A stretch of 64,000 nt of DNA, taken from NCBI RefSeq assembly GCF_016458235.1, contig NZ_JAEMHK010000015.1, positions 62,001-126,000 of the forward strand, written 5' to 3'. Source of the DNA: Geomonas propionica (GTDB lineage: Bacteria > Desulfobacterota > Desulfuromonadia > Geobacterales > Geobacteraceae). A model generated the notes under the pieces. That model saw nothing but the letters and a program-made list of their open reading frames with translations. It ran no database searches and was not told the DNA's origin. Both the position numbers and the translations under genes were made by a program. Positions 13,022 to 21,291 of the stretch are shown piece after piece. The stretch's first letter is position 1. Each line of letters starts with the position of its first letter.

Positions 13022-13826
13022 CCAGACTCGGATATTGTGCGTCGACGACGAACGCAACGTGCTGCGCGCCCTGGAGCGGATCTTCCTGGACGAGGATTAC
13101 GAGATCCTTACCGCCGCCTCCGGCGAGGAGGGGCTGCTGCTACTCGAGGAATCCCCCCAGGTCCAGGTCGTGATCTCGGACTTCCGAATGCCCGGGATGA
13201 ACGGCGTGGAGTTCCTCAAGGAGGTGTGCGCGCGGCACCCGGAGACCATCAGGATCGTCCTCTCCGGCTACGCCGATACCGCCGCGGTGGTGGCGGCCAT
13301 CAACGAGGGAAAGATCTACAAGTTCATCCCCAAGCCCTGGAACGACGACGAGCTGAGGATGACGGTGGCGAAGGCGCTGGAACACTTTGAGATCCAGCGC
13401 CGCAACGAGCAGCTGGCCGAGGAGTTGCGGTGCAAGAACGAGGAACTGCGCGAGCTGAACGCCGACCTGCGGCTGCGGGCGAGGGCGTGCAGCTGCGGCT
13501 TTATGCAGGAGTACGGGTCGCTCTTGCATGCGGCGGTCGCCCTGGACTACCTCCCCCTGGGAGTGCTGACCCTGGACGGCGGCGGCACCGTGCTGCAGAT
13601 GAACCGGGAGGCGGCACACCTGCTCCAGGTGGGGTGCCACGAGCTGGTCGGGAAACGGCTCGCCGAGGCCCTGCCGCCTCAGTTGGCGCAACTGGCCGCA
13701 GATGTCGGCCGGCTGGCACCCGGGGGCTGGACCCTGCAGGCCGGGGGGGCGCAGCTCAAGCTGGAGGCGCTCCCGCTCAGCCAGGGAGAGGGAGAACTCC
13801 TCATTACCATTGCGCCGGGGGGCTGA
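13014..13826 (+). CDS. Response regulator with C-terminal PAS-like domain
   Basis: A 270-residue soluble protein. The receiver (about 1-122) has Asp56 in VVISDFRMPGMNG and the conserved Lys in FIPKPWNDDE; the KPWND signature is typical of receivers that feed HD-GYP or similar outputs. A charged coiled coil follows (about 122-160), then a PAS-like region (about 175-265, with LGVLTLDGGGTVLQMNREA). No DNA-binding or enzymatic output domain is seen. It overlaps the kinase gene in front by eight bases and is followed after 50 bases by the REC/HD-GYP gene, so it probably belongs to one operon with both. Confidence 0.9.
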
Positions 13827-13876
13827 AGGACGCCGCGCCCACCGACACCACGAGATTGCCATAAAGGACGAAGGAC

Positions 13877-15448
13877 ATGGACAAACTGTCGCAAAGCGAA
13901 CCCCATAAAGTGCTCCTGGTCGACGACGAGGAGAACATCACCCGCTCCATTGCGCGACTCCTCCTGGAACAGGAACTGGAACTGGAGGTGCTGCGTGCGG
14001 TATCGGGAGCCGAAGGACTGGAGCGGCTTACCGCACACCCGGACGTGGCCCTCATCCTCTCGGACCAGCGCATGCCCGGCATGACCGGGGCCCAGTTCCT
14101 GGAACAGGCGAAGACCCTGGCGCCCGATGCGGTGCGCATGGTGCTCACCGGCTACGCCGACATGGCGGCCACCATGGACGCCATCAACAAGGGGGGGGCG
14201 TCGCGCTACCTTTTGAAGCCCTGGGACGACGAAGTCCTGGTGCGCACCATCCGGGAGGGGGTCGAGCAGTACCACCTGGTCCAGGAGAACAGGCGCCTCA
14301 CCGCGCTGGTGGAGCAGCAGAACAGGGAACTCTCCGCCTGGAACGACAACCTGAAGAGCCGGGTCCTGGAGCAGACGGCGACCATCAGGCGCCAGAACGA
14401 GGAACTCAAGGAGCGCAACCGGCGCGTGACCCACTCCTTCCGCGAGACCATCCTCGCCTTCTCGCGCCTCATCGAACTCCACTCGAGCCGGCTGCAGGAG
14501 CATACCAGGAACGTCACCGAGCTCAGCGTCAGGATCGCCCGCGATCTGAAACTCTCCGACCAAGAGGTCGAGACCGTGCGCACGGCGGCGCTTCTGCACG
14601 ACGTCGGGGTGATCGGCATCAGCCAGGACATCCTCCAAAAGCAGATGTCCGCCATGAACCGGGAGGAGCTGGGCATTTTCCTGCAGCACGCGGTGCGTGG
14701 CCAGGCCACGCTGGATGCGGTCGAGGACCTGCGCGAAGTCGGCATCCTGATCCGGCACCACCACGAGCGCTACGACGGCAGCGGCTTCCCCGACGCGCTG
14801 GCGGGGGGCGAGATCCCGCTGGGGGCCCGGATCATCACCATGGCCGACTTCGTGGACCGCGAGCTGACCGAGCTGGGCGGGGACGACCCGGTCGCCGCGC
14901 TCCTGGCACGCATGGGGCAGGAGCGCGGGCGCGGGCTCGACCCGGAGATCTTCCCGGTCGTTGAGCGGCACGTGCGGGCCCTGTACCTCCCCACCTACTC
15001 GCGCCGCGCCGAGGTGGCCGAGAAGGAACTGCGCCCCAAGCAGCTCCTGGAAGGGATGACCGTGACCCGGGATCTGCGCACCGGGTCGGGAGCCCTGATC
15101 CTGGAGCGCGGCACGGTGCTCGACGCCGGACGGATAATGGCGGTCGGGCGGGCCTACCAGGTCGACCCACCCGCGGGAGGGATCTTCGTCAGCTGGGCCC
15201 CCTCCGGGGGGAGCGAGGGGAGCGCGGCCCGGTTCACGGCCAGCGTCCCGGTGGCCGAGCAGGAGGTGGCGCCCGACCGGCTCGCGGAGGGGATGAAGCT
15301 TACCCGCAACCTCTACAGCGGCACGGGGCTGTTGCTCCTGACCGAAGGGACGGTGCTGAACAGCGGCACTCTCGACGCGGTGCTGCGCTACTACCGGATC
15401 GACCCTCCCTCCTGCGGGGTATGGGTGGTCGAAGAGCGGCGCAAATAA
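13877..15448 (+). CDS. Response regulator with HD-GYP phosphodiesterase domain and duplicated C-terminal module
   Basis: A 523-residue protein likely to break down cyclic di-GMP. It has a receiver (about 8-125) with Asp63 in ILSDQRMPGM, a coiled-coil linker, then an HD-GYP domain (about 185-370) with LLHDVGVIG (His241-Asp242) and HHERYDGSGFP starting at His295. The GYP tyrosine is Phe here, and the usual HPxxG motif is replaced by HAVRGQ, so activity is likely but not certain. After the HD-GYP domain come two tandem copies of a ~55-residue unit (xLxEGMxxTRxLxxGxGxLxLxxGTVLxxGxxxxVxRxYxxDPPxxG) near 390-450 and 465-523. The start has AAAGGACGAAGGAC upstream. It sits in a kinase/regulator operon. 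Confidence 0.9.
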   Translation: MDKLSQSEPHKVLLVDDEENITRSIARLLLEQELELEVLRAVSGAEGLERLTAHPDVALILSDQRMPGMTGAQFLEQAKTLAPDAVRMVLTGYADMAATMDAINKGGASRYLLKPWDDEVLVRTIREGVEQYHLVQENRRLTALVEQQNRELSAWNDNLKSRVLEQTATIRRQNEELKERNRRVTHSFRETILAFSRLIELHSSRLQEHTRNVTELSVRIARDLKLSDQEVETVRTAALLHDVGVIGISQDILQKQMSAMNREELGIFLQHAVRGQATLDAVEDLREVGILIRHHHERYDGSGFPDALAGGEIPLGARIITMADFVDRELTELGGDDPVAALLARMGQERGRGLDPEIFPVVERHVRALYLPTYSRRAEVAEKELRPKQLLEGMTVTRDLRTGSGALILERGTVLDAGRIMAVGRAYQVDPPAGGIFVSWAPSGGSEGSAARFTASVPVAEQEVAPDRLAEGMKLTRNLYSGTGLLLLTEGTVLNSGTLDAVLRYYRIDPPSCGVWVVEERRK

Positions 15449-15569
15449 TCGAGTACAACATAAGGGGTGCATGGTGCCGAAGCAGGTCAGCGAAGGGCCG
15501 GCGCCCCCGGCAAGCGGGAATAAAATACGGGGCCGCGGCGACAACGCCGGGTCCGCTGCGAGGTGAATC

Positions 15570-16136
15570 ATGTCCACGCCGGGAGAAGGCGAACAGAGCA
15601 TATTGATCGTAGATGACGAGCCGCACGTGATCTCGGCCCTGATGCGGGGGCTGGACGAGGAGCCCTACCTGATCCAGGGGGCCCCGGGGGCGAAAGAGGC
15701 GCTCGATCTCATGACGCGGCGCCATTTCAAGGTGGTGATCTCGGACGAGAAGATGCCGGGGATGGACGGGGCGGAGTTCCTGGGGATCGTGAAGGAGCTG
15801 TACCCGGAGACAGTGCGCATCATGCTGACCGGCCATGCCAGCATCGAGGCCACCATGCGGGCGGTGAACAGCGGCGAGATCTACCGTTTCTTCACCAAGC
15901 CCTGGAACGACACGGAACTGAAGTTAGCGCTGAAGAGCGCGCTGGAGAAATACGACCTGGAAGAGGAAAACAGGCGCCTGTTGAAGACGGTGAAACACCA
16001 GTCGCGGGAGCTCAAGTACTTGGAGAAGAACTACCCCGGCATCTCGCAACTGCGCAGGGAGGCCGACGGCGCCATCAGGATCGACGAGATCTCCCAGGAG
16101 GAGATCGACGGCATCATCGCCCGCTGTAACCAGTAG
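15570..16136 (+). CDS. Receiver-domain response regulator with C-terminal coiled tail
   Basis: A 188-residue soluble response regulator. The receiver (about 8-130) has Asp59 in VVISDEKMPGMDG and Lys in FFTKPWND. The rest (130-188) is a charged helical tail without a recognised output domain. AGGTGAATC precedes the ATG. It is the last plus-strand gene of the signalling block, 121 bases after the HD-GYP gene, and may pass phosphate to, or act by protein contact with, the other members. Confidence 0.88.
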   Translation: MSTPGEGEQSILIVDDEPHVISALMRGLDEEPYLIQGAPGAKEALDLMTRRHFKVVISDEKMPGMDGAEFLGIVKELYPETVRIMLTGHASIEATMRAVNSGEIYRFFTKPWNDTELKLALKSALEKYDLEEENRRLLKTVKHQSRELKYLEKNYPGISQLRREADGAIRIDEISQEEIDGIIARCNQ

Positions 16137-16149
16137 CGCTAGACTTCGC

Positions 16150-16178
16150 GGAGCCGGCCGGCGCCCGCCGCCGGCTCC
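16150..16178. terminator. Hairpin between convergent signalling genes, possible terminator
   Basis: Perfect nine-base stem GGAGCCGGC (16150-16158) with GCCGGCTCC (16170-16178). It lies between the convergent stops at 16136 and 16268. No T-run follows on either strand, so intrinsic termination would be weak. Confidence 0.4.
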
Positions 16179-16267
16179 GTCCCTTCCGCCCCCCCTCACC
16201 GTCACCCGTCACCCGTCACTCCGCGACGTCACACCACGGCCGCGCCCGCGCCCGGCTGTTCTCCGCC

Positions 16268-17875
16268 TTAGGGATGTCCCACGGGGAGCGTGATCTTGAA
16301 CGTTGTGCCCAGGCCGGGGGTGCTTTCCACGGTGATCTCGCCGTTGTGTTTCCGGATGATGTCGTAACTGATCGACAGCCCCAGCCCGGTCCCCTTCCCT
16401 ACCTCCTTGGTGGTGAAGAACGGTTCGAAGATCCGCTTGATGACGTCCGGTGCGATCCCAGTTCCGGTATCGCTCACGGAGACGAAGACGTTCCCGCCTT
16501 CGCTCCAGGTGCGGACCACGATCTCCCCGGCATGTTCGATGGCCTGGGAGGCGTTGACCAGCAGGTTGAGAAAGACCTGGTTCAACTGCTGCGGGTAGCA
16601 GCTGACCAGGGGGAGCGCCGCAAACTCCCGTGTCAGGGTGGCGACGTACTTGATCTCGTTCCAGGCGATGCTGATCGTCGTCTCCAGGCATTCGTTCAGG
16701 TCGACCAGTGAGTATTGGAGCTGGTCCACACGGGAAAAGTTCTTCAGGTTCTGAACGATATGCTGGACACGCACTCCGCCTTCCAGGGATTCGGCGATCA
16801 GTTGCTTGCCGTCGGTGAAGATGTGGTCGATCTTCAGCTGCCTGCGCGCCTGGGCCAGGGACTCCGAGGCCGCCTCCCCCCCTTCCCCGCGGAGCGCCTC
16901 TTCCTGGGCCGCAATGAAATCCTGGAGGCGCCCCAGGTACTTGTCGAGGGTGGAGAGATTGCTGGTGATAAACCCCATCGGGTTGTTGATCTCGTGGGCG
17001 ACGCCGGCGGCGAGCTGCCCGATGGAGGCCATCTTCTCCTGCTGGGTCAGGTAATTGTCCTTCTCCCGGTTCTTGACAACCTCTTCCTGCACCCGCGACT
17101 CGAGGGTCAGGTTCAGGTCCTCGAGCTCCCCTGCGCGTTGCTGCAGCGCCTCCTTGGCCGCGGTCAGTTCTCGGACCCGCTCCGAGATGGCCCGGGACAT
17201 GGTGTTGAACGCGGCCCCCAGCCGCCCCACGTCATCATGCCCCTCCCACACCGGCGCCGGCGTCAGGTTCCCTTGGGCGACCTCAAGGCTCGCCCTGGTC
17301 AGCGAGGCCAGGTGCCTGGTAAGCCAGTACCCCAGCAAGGTCAGTATCACCGTGGAGAGAATCACCTCCATGGCGGCGATGGTCCCCCCCTGCAGCAGCA
17401 ACAGGTGCCGCGCGGCGACGATCTGCGAGAGATCCAGGCCGAACTGGAGGGTACCCAGGGGCTGTCCCGTCTGTACGATGGGGACGCGCACGTCGTAACG
17501 CGGCCCTCCGCCCCCCTGGAACAGCTGGAAGCTCGTGCTGGGAGGGGGGAGTGCCTGGTTGCTCCCCCAGCCGCTGGAGGCGACCCTGCTCCCGGCGCTG
17601 TCCTGGATCGCGATGTATTTCACCCCGCCTGCCCGCCGGCTCTCGTCGATGACGGCCTGGACGGTGGCGAAGTCCTGCTGCGCGAGCGGTGCGGTGAGGG
17701 CGGCGATCAGAACGGGCGCGATCTGCTCCGCCTGCCACCCGGCCTGCCTGGTCATGGCGCCGTGCAGCAGCCGCAAGCTGTTGAACACCATCACGCACAG
17801 CATCAGCGCCTCGATGCCGATCACGAGCATCAAAAGGCGCCCCCGCACCGTGGACCAGGGAGCGAGCGCCCTCAT
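16268..17875 (-). CDS. Membrane sensor histidine kinase coupled to a periplasmic binding protein
   Basis: A 535-residue sensor kinase starting at MRALAPWSTVRGRLL. The ATG at 17875 overlaps the stop of the binding-protein gene by four bases (ATGA), which fixes the start. Two membrane segments (about 10-32 and 180-205) enclose a small periplasmic domain of about 150 residues. HAMP follows (about 205-260), then a coiled coil, an H-box AAGVAHEINNPMGFITSN with His294, and an ATPase domain with DTGTGIAPD and GTGLGLSISYD. The kinase probably reads the ligand state of the phosphonate-type binding protein encoded just upstream. No response regulator is in this operon; those at 13014-16136 are the nearest candidates. 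Confidence 0.92.
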   Translation of the reverse strand: MRALAPWSTVRGRLLMLVIGIEALMLCVMVFNSLRLLHGAMTRQAGWQAEQIAPVLIAALTAPLAQQDFATVQAVIDESRRAGGVKYIAIQDSAGSRVASSGWGSNQALPPPSTSFQLFQGGGGPRYDVRVPIVQTGQPLGTLQFGLDLSQIVAARHLLLLQGGTIAAMEVILSTVILTLLGYWLTRHLASLTRASLEVAQGNLTPAPVWEGHDDVGRLGAAFNTMSRAISERVRELTAAKEALQQRAGELEDLNLTLESRVQEEVVKNREKDNYLTQQEKMASIGQLAAGVAHEINNPMGFITSNLSTLDKYLGRLQDFIAAQEEALRGEGGEAASESLAQARRQLKIDHIFTDGKQLIAESLEGGVRVQHIVQNLKNFSRVDQLQYSLVDLNECLETTISIAWNEIKYVATLTREFAALPLVSCYPQQLNQVFLNLLVNASQAIEHAGEIVVRTWSEGGNVFVSVSDTGTGIAPDVIKRIFEPFFTTKEVGKGTGLGLSISYDIIRKHNGEITVESTPGLGTTFKITLPVGHP

Positions 17876-18699
17876 TTTTCCGCTTTCTTCAGCAGCCTTC
17901 TGACCTCGGCCGCATACCGGTCCATACCCTCCAGCTCCCCGCTGTGGAGCCTTCGATATCCACCGAGCTTGTTGCTGTCGAAATAGCGTTTCCCCTCCGC
18001 CGTTTCGGCGAAACCCCACAACGCTGCATTGATGGCCTTTTCACGGGTCGCCCAGCGCTGGTTCAGCAGGTACACCCTTCCGGCAAGGGGGGCGCTTTCG
18101 GCGATGATGCGCAACTGGCCTTGCAGTTCCGGCCGCAGTTTCTGGAAATTGGCCAGGGAGGTGAATCCGGCGGCGGCCTCACCTGCCACAAGAAGCTGCG
18201 CCACGCTGTCCGAGGCGCTGACGTACTTGACGGGTATGTCGAGGTGGTTTTGGGCCAGCCAGTGCTCCCCCCACAGGGTGACCAGCGAGGCCGCGCTCAG
18301 ACCGAGTACCTTCTGCCCCTTCAAGTCAGCCGCCTTGGTGACGCGACTGTTTTGAGGCACTATGGCGACCGCCTTGAAATCGGCCTGGTAGGTGAGTTGC
18401 GGCAGGTACTTGGCGTCGTTCTGGAGCAGCCGGGCCTGGTGGCCGGTGGTAACGGCAAGGTCGTATTTCTGTGCGAGGGCACGCCTGGCGAACTCGTCGA
18501 AGTCCGGCGCCGTGACCACCTCTACCGGCATGTTCAGGCTCCTGCTCAGGTAGAGTCTCAGCGGCTGATACATCTCAAGAATGACCCGGGCGCTGGTATG
18601 GGGAGCGACTCCGATCACGAATGCCCCCTGGGCGGACGCGTACCAGGGCGCAAACAGCAAAAAAAAGGCGAAAACAAAGAGAGAGACCGCGTTCTTCAT
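17872..18699 (-). CDS. PhnD-type (phosphate/phosphite/phosphonate) periplasmic binding protein
   Basis: Exported solute-binding protein of 275 residues. The N-terminal signal peptide (KNAVSLFVFAFFLLFAPWYASAQG) is followed by the PhnD-like opening FVIGVAPHTSARVILEMYQPL, and by DLAVTTGHQA and the LKGQKVLGLSAASL region typical of the PhnD/SsuA/transferrin superfamily. There is no permease or ATPase gene nearby; instead the gene is translationally coupled to a histidine kinase, so the protein is more likely a sensor subunit than a transporter part. Two ATG codons stand next to each other (18702 and 18699); AAGGAGG is better spaced for the second. The ligand is unknown. Confidence 0.88.
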   Translation of the reverse strand: MKNAVSLFVFAFFLLFAPWYASAQGAFVIGVAPHTSARVILEMYQPLRLYLSRSLNMPVEVVTAPDFDEFARRALAQKYDLAVTTGHQARLLQNDAKYLPQLTYQADFKAVAIVPQNSRVTKAADLKGQKVLGLSAASLVTLWGEHWLAQNHLDIPVKYVSASDSVAQLLVAGEAAAGFTSLANFQKLRPELQGQLRIIAESAPLAGRVYLLNQRWATREKAINAALWGFAETAEGKRYFDSNKLGGYRRLHSGELEGMDRYAAEVRRLLKKAEK

Positions 18700-18749
18700 C
18701 ATTCCTCCTTGCCGCACTTTCCCTTGGAACTTCTAGGCGTGGGGAGAGT

Positions 18750-18770
18750 GAAACGGGTATCTACCGTTTC
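18750..18770 (-). promoter_or_regulatory. Small inverted repeat upstream of the binding-protein/kinase operon
   Basis: GAAACGG (18750-18756) and CCGTTTC (18764-18770) form a seven-base perfect stem, extendable with TA/TA over a bulge. It lies about 50 bases upstream of the binding-protein start and could be an operator or leader hairpin. Confidence 0.4.
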
Positions 18771-18887
18771 GGAGCCGAGAGGAAAAACTTGAAAAAGAAC
18801 GTCATGGAAGAGGCTGGGGGGAGCCAACGGGGTCGGGGAGATGGGGATGAGGAGGTCATCGGCCGGCGCAACCGGCAGGGGCGGAGG

Positions 18888-20114
18888 CTAGATGACCCGG
18901 TCCCGCCCACCGCTCTTGGCCTGGTAAAGGTTCAGATCGGCGCGCTTCAACACCTGCAGCAGGTCGTCGTCGCTGTGCTGGACGTTGGCGACGCCGGCGC
19001 TGGTGGTGATCCGCAGGGTTTCGCCGTCAATCAGGAAGGGTTCCTCACGGACCAGCGACCAGATCTTGTGCGCCACGCTGAGCGTCTGTTCCCGGCCCGA
19101 GCCCGGCAGCACCACCAGGAACTCCTCGCCTCCGAAGCGCCCCACGGAGTCGTAGCTGCGCAACGAGGCGGTGACCCTCTCGGCGAACTGCTGCAACAGG
19201 TGGTCGCCGGCCAGGTGCCCGTACCGGTCGTTAACCTGTTTGAACCGGTCGATGTCGATCATGATGAAACCGACCTCGGAGTCGGCCAGTCCCTTCTCCC
19301 TGCGGCGCTGGGCGCGCGCGAACTCCCTGCGCCCGATCAGCTCGATCTGCATCTTGTTGAAGGTTCCGGTGAGCCCGTCGATCAGGGTCTGCTTCCTGAG
19401 AACCTCCTGGGTCTCCTTCAACTCGTTGGTGCCGCGCCGGATCAGCACGAAAGAGATGCCGAAGACCACCATCAGGATGCCGCACAACGCCCCGAGCGAG
19501 ACAAGCGCCGCGTTCATGGTCTGCTGGCGGTACTTGGTGACGTCCATGTAGACTTCGAAACTCCCGATCACCTTGCCGCGGGCGCGGATGGGGATGTAAG
19601 TCTCCACCACGTCCACGTTGAACTTGAGTTCGTCGGCGAGGTCCTTCACCTCTTCCTTGCGCTCGAGCTTGGAGTCGAAGGCGCCGGCCAGCGCGCGGGC
19701 CAGCCGCCGGTTGCCGCGGTTCACCTCACCGATCAGCTTGGCCTCGGTGCTATACACGATGCGGTAATCGGACGAGTAGATCTTGATCTTGACGATATCG
19801 AAGGGGGCCAGGAACCTCCTGAGGTCCCGGTCCAGGATGAAGAAATTGTCCGGCACCACCTCGACGACGACGCTGCCGTCGCTCCTGACCACGGTGAAGC
19901 GCGCCCGCTCGTTCTCGGAAAGGGCGGTGCTGACCTTGATGGCGTCCTCTTCCGCGCTGTCCACCAGGTTCTTTTGCAGCACCTGGTAGAAGGCGTAGCC
20001 GGCCAGTGAGGTGATCACGATGATGGAAACCAGGGCGACCGTGACGAACAGGCGCAGCAGGGAATCCGGATCCTTCTTGGCATCGGCACTAAATATGGCG
20101 CGGAAGTACTTCAC
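18888..20114 (-). CDS. Membrane diguanylate cyclase (GGDEF domain)
   Basis: A 408-residue enzyme making cyclic di-GMP from two GTP. Membrane segments lie near 22-45 and 212-234 and enclose a periplasmic region of about 165 residues with a dCache/PAS-like feel (FEVYMDVTKYRQQ at its end). The cytoplasmic GGDEF domain has TLIDGLTGTFNK at the start, IMIDIDRFKQVNDRYGH for GTP/Mg binding, and GGEEF as the active signature near residue 327. An intact inhibitory site RSYD stands five residues before GGEEF, so product inhibition is expected. It may be paired functionally with the HD-GYP protein at 13877. ATG at 20114; the next gene upstream on this strand starts at 21069 and ends 37 bases before. Confidence 0.93.
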   Translation of the reverse strand: MKYFRAIFSADAKKDPDSLLRLFVTVALVSIIVITSLAGYAFYQVLQKNLVDSAEEDAIKVSTALSENERARFTVVRSDGSVVVEVVPDNFFILDRDLRRFLAPFDIVKIKIYSSDYRIVYSTEAKLIGEVNRGNRRLARALAGAFDSKLERKEEVKDLADELKFNVDVVETYIPIRARGKVIGSFEVYMDVTKYRQQTMNAALVSLGALCGILMVVFGISFVLIRRGTNELKETQEVLRKQTLIDGLTGTFNKMQIELIGRREFARAQRRREKGLADSEVGFIMIDIDRFKQVNDRYGHLAGDHLLQQFAERVTASLRSYDSVGRFGGEEFLVVLPGSGREQTLSVAHKIWSLVREEPFLIDGETLRITTSAGVANVQHSDDDLLQVLKRADLNLYQAKSGGRDRVI

Positions 20115-20151
20115 GGTCAGTCCTTGTCCGGGGTGCCCCGGTGTTGTGCTT

Positions 20152-21069
20152 TCACGCCCAGCGCCAGAGCGACAGGATCAGCACGATCAAAAATACGATG
20201 GTCAGGTTCATGTAGGCCATGAAGAAGAAGACCCGCTCATGCAAGGGAGCTTTGCGCTGGGTCACATCAGCCAAGCTCCCGACCTCGGGCATGCCCAGCA
20301 CCTTGTCGGACCCGTGCGGCGCCAGTTTAAGCGCCTCCGTCAAGTCCTCGCCGCAATGGTGCCGCCCCATGTGCACCCCTTCTTTCCAGAGCCGGCTGGC
20401 GCTCGCGTCGTAGAGGTGGCCTTGGTAGGCAAAGTAGGCGGGACGCCCCTCCTTGCCGTCGAAGGAGGCCAGCTCGTCGAGGGTGAGTTCCTTTCCGGAC
20501 GGGAGCGCCACCGGTTCACGGCGTTTCCCCCGGAGCTTGGGCCCGATGACCAACACCACGTAAGCGGCGGAGAAAACCATTACCAGGTAGAGGGATATCT
20601 TGACGAGCAGCAGCACCCCGAAACGGGTGTGCAGCAACATGTCCAGGGAAGTAACCCGGAAGTGGGTAAGAATGGCGCCGGTGATCCCCATGACGACCAT
20701 GGAGAGCACGCCCACCTTGACCTCGCCGCGAGGCAGTCCCCCCGCCGCATAGGCAGGTTTAAGGACCAGATGCACGTAGAGGATAGTGCCGAACCACAAG
20801 ATCGCGATCAGCATGTGCAGGTAGCCGGTCAGGAAGCGCACCACCTTGCCGGCGGTGCCGATGCGCGGCGCCTCGGCTTTCACGGCGCGCGCGGCGGCGA
20901 ATTCCTTCCCGGCAGCGGTCAGTTCGCCGCCGCCCGCCGGATCGACATGGCAGGCGTCGCAGCTCTTCCCGGTCTGCTGTGCGTATATCTCAGTGGCGCG
21001 GGCGGGGAGTGCCGGAGCGGCAAGAGAGGTGAAGAGCAGGAAAAGTAATGAGAGGAGCAGACCTTTCAT
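20152..21069 (-). CDS. Exported CxxCH / CopD-like membrane / cytochrome-b5-like fusion protein
   Basis: A 305-residue membrane protein joining three parts. After a signal peptide there is a single c-type heme motif CDACH (Cys37, Cys40, His41). Then four hydrophobic segments (near 80-103, 120-138, 150-178, and 278-303), the first three like the CopD/DUF2269-type membrane fold. Between segments 3 and 4 lies a cytochrome-b5-like heme/steroid-binding region (about 195-262) with LTLDELASFDGKEGRPAYFA, GHLYDAS and HMGRHHCGEDLT. Heme-based electron transfer across or at the membrane is inferred; the partner is unknown. A -10/-35 pair places the transcription start on the ATG itself, so the mRNA may be leaderless. 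It is probably co-transcribed with the diguanylate cyclase 37 bases downstream. Confidence 0.8.
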   Translation of the reverse strand: MKGLLLSLLFLLFTSLAAPALPARATEIYAQQTGKSCDACHVDPAGGGELTAAGKEFAAARAVKAEAPRIGTAGKVVRFLTGYLHMLIAILWFGTILYVHLVLKPAYAAGGLPRGEVKVGVLSMVVMGITGAILTHFRVTSLDMLLHTRFGVLLLVKISLYLVMVFSAAYVVLVIGPKLRGKRREPVALPSGKELTLDELASFDGKEGRPAYFAYQGHLYDASASRLWKEGVHMGRHHCGEDLTEALKLAPHGSDKVLGMPEVGSLADVTQRKAPLHERVFFFMAYMNLTIVFLIVLILSLWRWA

Positions 21070-21075
21070 GCGGAC

Positions 21076-21104
21076 TGTATAGCCTTATTCTCCAATAAAG
21101 TCAA
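21076..21104 (-). promoter_or_regulatory. Sigma-70 promoter giving a predicted leaderless mRNA
   Basis: On the minus strand TTGACT (21099-21104), a 17-base spacer and TATACA (21076-21081). The ATG at 21069-21067 begins seven bases after the -10 box, where transcription would start. Confidence 0.65.
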
Positions 21105-21218
21105 CATATTGGGCGTCTCTTAATTGAGCCCGAAACCCCCTCGCCAGACGTGGCCGTCGACCGCGACGCCAAGCATGCGGCATTATTAATTAATTTCACG
21201 CGCCCCGCCACCCGGGCG

Positions 21219-21247
21219 TTGAAAACGCAGCGGCATCCCGGTACAAT
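21219..21247 (+). promoter_or_regulatory. Sigma-70 promoter of pepN
   Basis: TTGAAA (21219-21224), a 17-base spacer and TACAAT (21242-21247), 45 bases upstream of the pepN start. It is divergent from the promoter at 21076-21104. Confidence 0.75.
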
Positions 21248-21291
21248 AGCACCCTTGGTCCAGCCATTACATCTGCATAAGAGGAAACGTC

